Shown here one piece after another: positions 1 through 5,906 of a DNA stretch of 8,046 bases. Position 1 is the stretch's first letter; each line of letters opens with the position of its first letter. The DNA is taken from contig JAIKWN010000036.1 of NCBI GenBank assembly GCA_024684665.1, forward strand, positions 1 to 8,046. The letters run 5' to 3'. Both the position numbers and the translations under genes were made by a program. This stretch comes from Clostridiales bacterium (GTDB taxonomy: Bacteria > Bacillota_A > Clostridia > Christensenellales > Aristaeellaceae). Below the pieces are notes generated by a model. It was not told the origin of the DNA and ran no database searches. It saw only the letters and a list, made by a program, of their open reading frames with translations.

Positions 1-666
1 AGCGAAAAGCGGGAGTCGTATCCGGAGCTGACGGACGAAGAATTCGCCAATTACCGTGCCGTGACCACCACCGGGATGGGAACAGGCAGGCTCTACCGCT
101 CCTCCTCCCCGGTAAATCCGGAGATCAACCGCAACCGGTACGCCGACAAAGCAGCGGAGGCCGCCGGGGTCAAATCTTTTATCAACCTCGTGGATGACGA
201 AAGCACGCTCAAGAGCTATCCCGGCTTTTCGGAGAGCTATTACAGCAAGCAGACTTATCTTCTCCTGGACCTCGATATGGATTTTTTTACCCCGGAATTC
301 AAAGATGGCCTCATAAAAGCCATCCGTTTCATCGGGGAAAACGAAGCGCCGTATCTGGTGCATTGCACCGAAGGCAAGGACCGCGCGGGCTACGTCTGCG
401 CCATGCTGGAATGCCTGATGGGCGCGGAACTTAATGAAGTGATCGCGGATTACATGGTCACCTTCTATAACTTCTACGGCGTTCTGCCCGGCACCGAGCA
501 TTACGACCTCATCGCCTCCAGCAATATCGTTTCTACGCTCTGCAAGACCTTCGGCCTGACTTCGCTGGAGAGGACCGATCTTTCCGCCGCCGCAGAGGCT
601 TACCTGCTCGCAATCGGCTCCACCGCAGAAGAAATCGACCTCGCACGCAAAAACCTCGGCGACTGA
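1..666 (+). CDS. Tyrosine/dual-specificity-type protein phosphatase, C-terminal part (5' end outside window)
   Basis: The frame is open from the first base to a TGA at 664-666 and gives 221 residues without the true N-terminus. A GTG at 61 could be read as a start, but homologous-looking sequence (a stretch like ESYPELTDEEFANYRAV, then LYRSSSP) lies before and across it, so the gene almost certainly begins upstream of the window. The cysteine-phosphatase P-loop HCTEGKDRAG is at window residues 121-130, with nucleophile Cys122 (codon 364-366) and phosphate-binding Arg128 (codon 382-384). This CX5R signature and the N-terminal RLYRSSSP motif are those of the Y_phosphatase3 family, which dephosphorylates phosphotyrosine or other phosphoesters through a cysteinyl-phosphate intermediate. 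From memory, clostridial relatives often carry an extra N-terminal domain, which would lie off the left edge. The residue after the P-loop Arg is Ala, where Ser/Thr is usual. The substrate is unknown. Confidence 0.85.
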   Translation, partial: SEKRESYPELTDEEFANYRAVTTTGMGTGRLYRSSSPVNPEINRNRYADKAAEAAGVKSFINLVDDESTLKSYPGFSESYYSKQTYLLLDLDMDFFTPEFKDGLIKAIRFIGENEAPYLVHCTEGKDRAGYVCAMLECLMGAELNEVIADYMVTFYNFYGVLPGTEHYDLIASSNIVSTLCKTFGLTSLERTDLSAAAEAYLLAIGSTAEEIDLARKNLGD

Positions 667-672
667 ACACTG

Positions 673-707
673 CAGGGCGCCCGGAATTTCCGGACGCCCT
701 GTTTTTT
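673..707 (+). terminator. Rho-independent terminator after the phosphatase gene
   Basis: A 7-bp stem CAGGGCG/CGCCCTG (673-679 with 695-701) continues past one C-A mismatch into CCGG/CCGG around an AATTT loop. Six T residues follow at 702-707. It starts 7 nt after the phosphatase stop codon. The opposite strand has the same hairpin but no T-tract after it, so it is a weaker terminator for the convergent flavoprotein gene. Confidence 0.9.
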
Positions 708-740
708 ATTGTTATGGATCAGCAGAACGGACGCTGAAGT

Positions 741-2837
741 TTACTCGCCCAAGATCCCCGTACGGGCAAACTCGCCAGCCAGCGTGCCGGAGGAAAGCGC
801 CTCATACACATGCGCGCCGAAGCCCGCGACGGGAACCATGTTACCAACCACGCCGCCGGCACCGATCAGGTTCTCGATGCGTTCGCCGCCCTGCGTCTTC
901 GTGATCGTCATGTCGTCGTCGCAGTAGAGGCAGACAGCGACGGAAGCGGTGGAGCCAGGGGTGATGCGGGCAGCGTACACCGTGTCCGCCTTAACGGGGG
1001 CCATGAAATCCGCCGGGGTACCGAAGGCTTCATCCTTGCCGCTCTCGCAGGAGGCGTTGTAGGTTTCCACGGTAGCAGCCAGCTTGTCCGCCGGCAGTCC
1101 GGTCTTTTCGGCCAACTCTTCGATGGAGGAAGCGCTCCAACAGACGCCGTAGCCGATCAGCTCGTCGGCAAAACGCACGCAGTCCGTATTATCGGAGTCG
1201 AAGATCATCCAGGCCTGGCCGTCCGGAAGCTCGCAAAGTTTCGCGCCTATGTCGGTGAGGCCCATGCCGAGGATCGCGCTCTCGTCAAAGAATCGCTCGG
1301 CACTGCTGTTCACCCAGATAGTATGCCCCTTCTGGAAGATCCAGCCAAACTCGTAATTGTCGCGAAGGATCGGATTGTATACCGGAACGATGTAGTTGCT
1401 CTCCGGATAGTAGATCGTTTCGCCGCCCATCGCGACCATCCACTTCTGCGCGTCGGAATGGTTGCCGGGGTTGTTCGCGCCGGTCACGTTGGAGAGTTCC
1501 GGATAGAACATCTCGACGCTTTCTTTGTCCCAGCCAGCGTAGCCCGTCGCCAGAATGACCTTCTTTGCGCGGATGGTATAGAAACTATCACGGTCCTCGA
1601 CGATCGCGCCCAGGCAGGCGCCGTCCTCAATCACGAGGCCTGTAGCTTCGGTGTTCATGCGGATCTCAACGCCCGCGTCCTCCGCAGCGTGCGTCAGCGT
1701 CCATCCCTCATAGGGCGCACCGGTCATCGCGTCCCACCATTCGTCGCCGCAGCGGTAGCCTGTCACGGGATCCTGGGTGAAGGCTGCTGTCATGGGGTGT
1801 CCGTTCAGGCTCACAACCCTTGCGTCCTCGACGGTCAGGTGGAAGCCGCGGTTCATGAGGCCGGTGATGGTTGCGGGGCCCGCCGCCCAGACTTTAGCGG
1901 AGAGGACAGGATTTGCGAAAGCAGCCGCCGCAGGATTGAGCGCCAGCATGTCCGCTGTCACTACTTCAGGGGAGAGCTCCACGCCGGTTGCCGCGCTCAG
2001 CGGGTTTCCGGAGGGTGTCGCAATGTAACCGCCGGAGTACCCCATGTCGCCGCCGCCGAAGCTGTTGCGCTCCACGACGAGCACGGAAAGGCCGCTGTCG
2101 GTCAGGCCGAGGCTGCTGTCCGTCTTGGCGGAGATCGCCGCCGTAAGTCCAGAAGTGCCAGCCCCGAGCACAAGCACGTCCACCTCGACGTCCTCACCCT
2201 GCGTCTTTTCCTTCTTCGCCGCGATCCGCAGCGCGTTCACGTCCGCGCCGGCCTGCGAGAGGGCGTCCGCCACAGCGTTGATGGCGCCATTGCTGGAAAG
2301 GGTCGCGCCGGAGTACGCATCCACCGCCAGGGACTGGGCGGCCACGATCTCCTCCGCAACAGCCGCGACAGCGTCCCGGCTGAAGACCGCGGTATCGTTC
2401 GAAGAGACCGGCCAGACGTTCAGGATTGCGTCTTCTGAGACTTCGACCGCCATGCGGATCGTGCTCTTCGCGCCCATTGCGCTTCCGAGATAGACGCCTG
2501 GAGTCATGGCGACGGCTTCCTTCGCGAGGCCCGCTTCTGAAAGGGCTTGCGCTGCCGCCGCCTTCACGGCGTTCGTTGTGATCGTGACGCCGGAAACGCC
2601 GTCGATCTCCGCGCCCTGCGCTGCGAGCAGCTGCTGCGCGAAGTCTTCCGCGTGATCAAGGCCGAAGCCCGGGGTTTCGTTCGATACGTCCACCTGGGCA
2701 TCCGTGATCTTCCCGTTTTCCATGGTCAGGGTCACCTGTACCTCGCCCATACCGGTCGCGGTGCCAGTAACGCTTTCCGCCGAGGCAACAGAGACGAGCA
2801 GCATCATCGCCGCGAGGAGCCATACCAGTTTTTTCAT
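741..2837 (-). CDS. Secreted flavinylated FAD-dependent reductase (two FMN-bind domains plus fumarate-reductase-like flavoprotein)
   Basis: This 698-residue protein starts at ATG 2837, with AGGAGG at 2845-2850, 7 nt upstream. Residues 1-20 form a Sec signal peptide (MKK, then a hydrophobic core, cleavage after ASA). Residues about 22-100 and 112-195 are two FMN-bind domains. Their attachment motifs DGVSGVT (79-85) and DAYSGAT (173-179) fit the ApbE flavin-transferase signature, so FMN is expected to be linked to Thr85 and Thr179. From residue 219 there is an FAD-binding Rossmann motif GAGTSG (225-230), the ribose-binding acid Glu256 (VVERN), and a body resembling fumarate or urocanate reductase, including WVNSSAERFFDE (508-519). 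Known relatives are extracytoplasmic reductases that pass electrons from a membrane flavin relay to a small organic acceptor. The usual substrate Arg and His positions look replaced (FQKGHT at 501-506; TPGSTAS at 626-632; GAGG at 659-662), so the substrate cannot be named. The divergent LysR gene is the likely regulator. Confidence 0.88.
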   Translation of the reverse strand: MKKLVWLLAAMMLLVSVASAESVTGTATGMGEVQVTLTMENGKITDAQVDVSNETPGFGLDHAEDFAQQLLAAQGAEIDGVSGVTITTNAVKAAAAQALSEAGLAKEAVAMTPGVYLGSAMGAKSTIRMAVEVSEDAILNVWPVSSNDTAVFSRDAVAAVAEEIVAAQSLAVDAYSGATLSSNGAINAVADALSQAGADVNALRIAAKKEKTQGEDVEVDVLVLGAGTSGLTAAISAKTDSSLGLTDSGLSVLVVERNSFGGGDMGYSGGYIATPSGNPLSAATGVELSPEVVTADMLALNPAAAAFANPVLSAKVWAAGPATITGLMNRGFHLTVEDARVVSLNGHPMTAAFTQDPVTGYRCGDEWWDAMTGAPYEGWTLTHAAEDAGVEIRMNTEATGLVIEDGACLGAIVEDRDSFYTIRAKKVILATGYAGWDKESVEMFYPELSNVTGANNPGNHSDAQKWMVAMGGETIYYPESNYIVPVYNPILRDNYEFGWIFQKGHTIWVNSSAERFFDESAILGMGLTDIGAKLCELPDGQAWMIFDSDNTDCVRFADELIGYGVCWSASSIEELAEKTGLPADKLAATVETYNASCESGKDEAFGTPADFMAPVKADTVYAARITPGSTASVAVCLYCDDDMTITKTQGGERIENLIGAGGVVGNMVPVAGFGAHVYEALSSGTLAGEFARTGILGE

Positions 2838-2914
2838 ACCCGTTCCTCCTGTTCTTCTTCCGGGTTTGGCCGCCTTTCCGGGTGGCTATATTTGTCCGCC
2901 ATCATCATACTGCC

Positions 2915-2943
2915 TTGCGCGGTTCCGCGCGAATGGTTATAAT
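2915..2943 (+). promoter_or_regulatory. Candidate sigma-70 promoter for the LysR gene
   Basis: A perfect -10 hexamer TATAAT lies at 2938-2943. A partial -35 TTGCGC lies at 2915-2920, separated by exactly 17 nt. Transcription would start near 2950, giving a leader of about 46 nt to the ATG at 2996. The -35 matches consensus only in TTG. On the other strand the same AT-rich block reads TATAAC, a possible weak -10 for the divergent flavoprotein gene, but no convincing -35 accompanies it. Confidence 0.5.
2917..2930. promoter_or_regulatory. Perfect dyad in the divergent promoter region, possible operator
   Basis: GCGCGG-TT-CCGCGC is a perfect 6-bp inverted repeat with a 2-bp centre. It lies inside the predicted -35/-10 region of the LysR promoter, so a protein bound here would affect transcription of the regulator and possibly of the divergent flavoprotein. 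It does not have the classical LysR T-N11-A form, and a GC-rich dyad of this size could arise by chance in this genome. Confidence 0.3.
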
Positions 2944-2959
2944 GCATATCAGATTATGC
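2944..2959. promoter_or_regulatory. Inverted repeat GCATA-N6-TATGC, possible regulator site
   Basis: The 5-bp arms GCATA (2944-2948) and TATGC (2955-2959) lie directly downstream of the predicted -10 of the LysR gene, overlapping its expected transcription start. The element is AT-rich and of LysR-site size (16 bp), but the spacing is not the textbook T-N11-A. It would suit autorepression of the regulator. Confidence 0.3.
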
Positions 2960-2982
2960 CGTTCTGGAATAAGATATGAAAT

Positions 2983-2988
2983 GGGAGG
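2983..2988 (+). promoter_or_regulatory. Ribosome binding site that fixes the LysR start
   Basis: GGGAGG ends 7 nt before ATG 2996. Its position rules out the in-frame ATG at 2981, which overlaps the site, and the earlier in-frame ATGs from 2882 on, which have no comparable site and would lie upstream of or within the promoter. Confidence 0.8.
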
Positions 2989-2995
2989 CAGTATT

Positions 2996-3874
2996 ATGGA
3001 GATCCGGACGCTGCGCTACTTCCTGGCTGTCGCGCGGGAAGAACATATGACGAGGGCGGCCGAACTGCTGCACGTCACCCAGCCCACCCTCTCGAAGCAA
3101 CTGAAATCCCTAGAGGAGGAACTGGGGCAGAAACTCTTCACCCGCGGGAATTTCAGTATCCGCCTGACGGAGGAAGGCCGGCTGCTCCGGGACCGGGCGG
3201 CCAGCCTCGTCGAAATGGCGGACCGGATCGAAAGCGAATTCGGAACGCTTGCCCAACCGGAAGAAGGCGAACTGTACTTTGGCCTTGCCGAGTCGGTACA
3301 GATCCGCCTACTCGCGCGGGAAGTCGGAAAGCTGAAGCGCAGATGTCCCGGCCTGCGCTATCACATCACGAGCGGCGATACGGAACAGATCATCGATCGG
3401 CTGGACCGGGGGCTGCTGGACTTCGCCGTTCTCGCGGAACGCCCAGATTTCCACAAGTACCAAGCGGTCGCCTTTCCGGAGGCGGACGTGTGGGGCGCGC
3501 TCATGCCCGCAGATTCCCCCCTTGCCGCACACGAAAGCCTTACCGTGGACGATCTGATTGGCGTGCCCCTCCTGTGTTCCGAGCAGGGATGGCGCGGGGA
3601 GATCGCCGCCTGGTGCGAGGGGCGGATTCATGAGCTCAGGCTCGACGGATCCTGCCGCCTTCCCTACAATCCCTCCCTTTTCGTCCGCGAAGGGCTGGGC
3701 GTGCTCCTGACCTTCTGGGGATTGTTCGACACCTCTCCAGGAAGCGAACTTGCCTTCCGCCCACTCTCCCCGCACCTTGAGACGCGGCTGTACCTCATCT
3801 GGAAACGTCACCCGGTTTTCTCTCGCATGGCGGAGCAGTTTGTGAAGCAGGTTGAAGCCAGTTTTTCCGGCTGA
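2996..3874 (+). CDS. LysR-type transcriptional regulator
   Basis: The protein has 292 residues, the usual length for the family. Residues 1-60 form the winged helix-turn-helix with the hallmark order RYFLAVAREEHMTRAAELL, then HVTQPTLSKQL, then LEEELGQKLF. A linker helix runs to about residue 88. From residue 91 to the end there is a periplasmic-binding-like effector domain with typical features (DRGLLDFAV near 137-144; PSLFVREGLGVLL near 226-238). LysR proteins act in the cytoplasm as tetramers and usually bind the promoter of a divergent neighbour, activating it when a small-molecule ligand is present. Here that neighbour is the secreted flavinylated reductase, 158 bp away, so the ligand may be the reductase substrate; this is inference from gene order. 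The start was chosen over longer in-frame options because of the GGGAGG site 7 nt upstream and the family N-terminus. Confidence 0.93.
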   Translation: MEIRTLRYFLAVAREEHMTRAAELLHVTQPTLSKQLKSLEEELGQKLFTRGNFSIRLTEEGRLLRDRAASLVEMADRIESEFGTLAQPEEGELYFGLAESVQIRLLAREVGKLKRRCPGLRYHITSGDTEQIIDRLDRGLLDFAVLAERPDFHKYQAVAFPEADVWGALMPADSPLAAHESLTVDDLIGVPLLCSEQGWRGEIAAWCEGRIHELRLDGSCRLPYNPSLFVREGLGVLLTFWGLFDTSPGSELAFRPLSPHLETRLYLIWKRHPVFSRMAEQFVKQVEASFSG

Positions 3875-3912
3875 TTTCTCTTTCCCGCTCCGTGAACAAT
3901 TCCGCATTAAGA

Positions 3913-3944
3913 AAAGACGCAGGGCGGATATGCCTTGCGTCTTT
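3913..3944. terminator. Bidirectional terminator between the LysR and secreted-protein genes
   Basis: A 13-bp stem with one G-U wobble pairs 3913-3925 (AAAGACGCAGGGC) with 3932-3944 (GCCTTGCGTCTTT) around a 6-nt loop. On the minus strand it is followed by TTTTCTTA, a good T-tract for the gene ending at 3997. On the plus strand the stem itself ends in TTT and little follows, so it is weaker for the LysR gene. It lies between convergent stop codons 3874 and 3997. Confidence 0.8.
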
Positions 3945-3996
3945 GGGTTCACACTGCCGAGAAGAACGGATTCAAACCATCACAGATTGCCAGGTT

Positions 3997-5274
3997 TTAT
4001 TTTTCCGCAAAATACCTTGCGATGACTTCGCCCATTTCGATCCAGTCGTGCGGGAGGCCGCCGTGCGAGACCACGCCTTGATAGTTGCCCGCGGAGCCGA
4101 GAGAGCAGATCAGGCTGCCTTCCGCCCCGTAAAGAAAGATCCGGGTCATGCTGTCGCTGGGCGTGCCACCGATCCAGTTACCGCTGCTCTTTTTGTAGTA
4201 GTTGTGGCAGACGATAACTCGGTCCGCTTCCGCGAGGCTCTCCGCGATCTCTTCGGATGGCAGGAAAAGGGAATGGTACGGCATGAGGTGGTAGTTACCG
4301 CTGTTCTCGCTGACCACCACGTACTTGTGTGCCGCGCCGTCGTCCTTCATATTGTCCGGGATCTTGGCTTCCGAGTCGAATTCCGGGAACGCGGGGAGCG
4401 CTTCCGCTACGTCGCCGCCCTGCATATTGGAATTGTTCTGCACGATCGATGAGATCTCCAGATACCGTTCATCCACCAAAGGAAGGATGCCGGCGGCGAT
4501 CTTCCGGACAAGCGAGAGCTTGTCCTCCATGGATTCCTGCGAGCCAATCAGCCCGCGGAGCACGCCGCCGATATCGCTCACCGAGGAAGACGCGTTCACC
4601 TCTCCCTTCTCGTTAAACCGGGTGAAGTAGTCCTTACGGATCAGCACGGGCAGAAGCGCGTCCATGTTTTCCGCCGTGATCTTCTCGGTGATCGCTTGCT
4701 TCATAGCCTCGGTTTTCCAGATCGCCGCGAGTTTCTCTGCAGCTTTTTCCCTCGTTTCCGTGCTGTCCAACTCTGCGGCCAGCGCGGCGTATGCTTCCCC
4801 GGCGTCCGCGTCCTCCGGAAAGACGTCCACGATCCCGCTGTCGTATTTGATGACGGCGATCAGAGAGTTCTCCTTCAGATAGGGCAGGAGGTACACGCTC
4901 GGCTTGCCGTTTTTGCTGAAGTAAAGATACTGCTGTTTCTCGCCTTCGAACTCTTTAAATGACGGAGAATCGTATCCGGCTGCGATCAGGCGGTTGTTGT
5001 ATTTAATCAGCGCCTGCATCATCTTCCAGGGATCAGGCGAAAACGAGCGGTATTCGTATCCGAGTCCCGCGACGCTGCTTGTAAGAGCGACTTTCCCGAG
5101 GAACACATCTGGGGGATTGCCGTTGTACAGGGGGACGTTCACGACAGTCGGCTCAGGCATCGTCCTAGGCGCGGGCTCCGGTTTATCGCCGAGATCTGAA
5201 AGCGAAAGGGCCCTCGCAGCGAGGGGTATGACGAGCAACAGCAGAATCATGACGAACACGGTGGCTCTCTTCAC
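3997..5274 (-). CDS. Secreted protein of unknown function
   Basis: I do not recognise this 425-residue protein. The chosen start is GTG at 5274, because AGGAGGG lies 7 nt upstream and the product then begins directly with a Sec signal peptide (KRATVFVMILLLLVIPLAARA, cleavage near residue 22). A longer in-frame ATG at 5343 would add 23 basic, low-complexity residues and has no support. After the signal comes a proline-rich stretch (residues 31-43). An N-terminal part follows (about 45-152) with several aromatic beta-strand-like segments (YEYRSF, QQYLYFSKNGKPSVYLLPYL). An alanine/glutamate-rich, probably helical middle spans about 155-285. The C-terminal part (315-425) is conserved-looking and rich in aromatic and Gly residues, including HNYYKKSSGNWIGG (357-370). 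Only two cysteines occur (356 and 390). There is no lipobox, cell-wall anchor or second membrane segment, so it is probably released or held at the cell surface by other means. It is transcribed alone. Confidence 0.75.
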   Translation of the reverse strand: MKRATVFVMILLLLVIPLAARALSLSDLGDKPEPAPRTMPEPTVVNVPLYNGNPPDVFLGKVALTSSVAGLGYEYRSFSPDPWKMMQALIKYNNRLIAAGYDSPSFKEFEGEKQQYLYFSKNGKPSVYLLPYLKENSLIAVIKYDSGIVDVFPEDADAGEAYAALAAELDSTETREKAAEKLAAIWKTEAMKQAITEKITAENMDALLPVLIRKDYFTRFNEKGEVNASSSVSDIGGVLRGLIGSQESMEDKLSLVRKIAAGILPLVDERYLEISSIVQNNSNMQGGDVAEALPAFPEFDSEAKIPDNMKDDGAAHKYVVVSENSGNYHLMPYHSLFLPSEEIAESLAEADRVIVCHNYYKKSSGNWIGGTPSDSMTRIFLYGAEGSLICSLGSAGNYQGVVSHGGLPHDWIEMGEVIARYFAEK

Positions 5275-5281
5275 AGATGAT

Positions 5282-5288
5282 CCCTCCT
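5282..5288 (-). promoter_or_regulatory. Ribosome binding site that fixes a GTG start
   Basis: On the minus strand AGGAGGG ends 7 nt before GTG 5274. It is the only strong site near the possible starts of the secreted-protein gene and puts the signal peptide at the very N-terminus. Confidence 0.8.
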
Positions 5289-5377
5289 GTCTCTGATTGT
5301 GCCCGTGGTGTCTTTCCGCCGCGCGTTCCTCCCGGCCACGCATGCGGATGAAATACGGTCAGTTCATATCCATTGTC

Positions 5378-5406
5378 ATCATAAACCGAACCGGAGCGTC
5401 TGTCAA
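5378..5406 (-). promoter_or_regulatory. Near-consensus sigma-70 promoter of the secreted-protein gene
   Basis: On the minus strand a perfect -35 TTGACA (5401-5406) is followed by a 17-nt spacer and TATGAT (5378-5383), one mismatch from consensus. Transcription would start near 5371, leaving a leader of about 97 nt before the GTG at 5274. This is the best promoter in the window and suggests substantial basal expression. Confidence 0.8.
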
Positions 5407-5465
5407 TGCGGGAGAGAGAACAACGGTCCGGTTTTATATCTTTCTGATACGCGCGCTGGTTTCTC

Positions 5466-5494
5466 TTGTTTTCCGCTTTTCTTTCGGATATACT
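5466..5494 (+). promoter_or_regulatory. Candidate promoter of the DRTGG-PHP operon
   Basis: TTGTTT (5466-5471), a 17-nt spacer and TATACT (5489-5494) form a plausible sigma-70 promoter. The expected start near 5501 gives a leader of about 57 nt. The rest of the 283-nt gap between the two divergent genes (5275-5557) holds the opposing promoter, the leaders and ribosome binding sites; no riboswitch-like structure was recognised. Confidence 0.5.
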
Positions 5495-5557
5495 TAAGCC
5501 ACGGTAACAGAAGAATGAAAGCCCGTGTAAATCCAGAAACCCAAGGAGGGAACAAAT

Positions 5558-5902
5558 ATGACCGTCAAAGAACTGGAGGCCCTGATCGACGCGAAAAATC
5601 TGACGCCGGAACTGAACAGCGGGCGCGAGGTGACCTGCGGATACTGCTGTGACCTGCTTTCCTGGGTCATGTCTCACGGTGAAGAAGGGATGGCCTGGGT
5701 GACGGTGCAGACCCATCTGAATGTCGTCGCCGTCGCCGTGCTAGCCGAGATGGCCTGCGTCGTATTGCCGGAGGGCATCGTCATGGAAGAGGAAAGCCTC
5801 GCGAAAGCAACGACGGAGGAAATGTGCGTCCTTTCCTCTCCCCTGTCCGCCTACGAGATCTGCGTTCGCATGGGGCAGGCGGGCGTTCCCGCCCACGCCT
5901 GA
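5558..5902 (+). CDS. DRTGG-domain protein (HPr-kinase N-domain-like)
   Basis: This 114-residue protein starts at ATG 5558 with a strong AAGGAGGG site at 5543-5550. The whole chain resembles the small DRTGG-type proteins of Clostridia: MTVKELEAL at the N-terminus, a degenerate signature REVTCGYCCDLLSWVM (residues 23-38), the strand WVTVQTHLNVVAVAVL (47-62), and the C-terminal LSSPLSAYEICVRMG (92-106). The family shares the fold of the regulatory N-terminal domain of HPr kinase/phosphorylase, but the kinase domain with its P-loop is absent, so it is not a kinase although databases often label it so. A ligand-sensing role is likely; the ligand is unknown. In other clostridia such genes often sit beside an anti-sigma-like ATPase, a [FeFe] hydrogenase-like protein and a PHP protein. 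Here only the PHP partner is present. The stop codon is 4 nt before the PHP start, so the two are co-transcribed. Confidence 0.8.
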   Translation: MTVKELEALIDAKNLTPELNSGREVTCGYCCDLLSWVMSHGEEGMAWVTVQTHLNVVAVAVLAEMACVVLPEGIVMEEESLAKATTEEMCVLSSPLSAYEICVRMGQAGVPAHA

Positions 5903-5906
5903 GAAC

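Noticed and set aside
810..2438. A 542-codon open frame on the plus strand opposite the flavoprotein
   Set aside because: It is antisense to a clearly real gene. Its product is rich in Arg, His and Val with no recognisable motif, and no ribosome binding site was seen. Long antisense frames are expected in GC-rich coding DNA.
2882..2995. N-terminal extension of the LysR protein by 38 residues
   Set aside because: It would be translated from sequence holding the promoter and ribosome binding site of the gene, and the added residues are not part of the family.
3308..3952. A 214-codon open frame on the minus strand opposite the LysR gene
   Set aside because: The LysR frame has family motifs throughout, while this frame has none. 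It also runs across the terminator hairpin at 3913-3944.
5275..5343. Longer start (ATG 5343) for the secreted protein
   Set aside because: It would bury the signal peptide behind 23 basic residues and has no ribosome binding site to match AGGAGGG before GTG 5274.
5183..5716. A 177-codon minus-strand frame across the divergent intergenic region
   Set aside because: It covers both promoters and overlaps two supported genes. Its composition is Arg/His/Gly-rich with no domain.
5558..5902. Calling the small DRTGG protein an HPr serine kinase
   Set aside because: The chain lacks the P-loop kinase domain; only similarity to the regulatory N-terminal domain is present.
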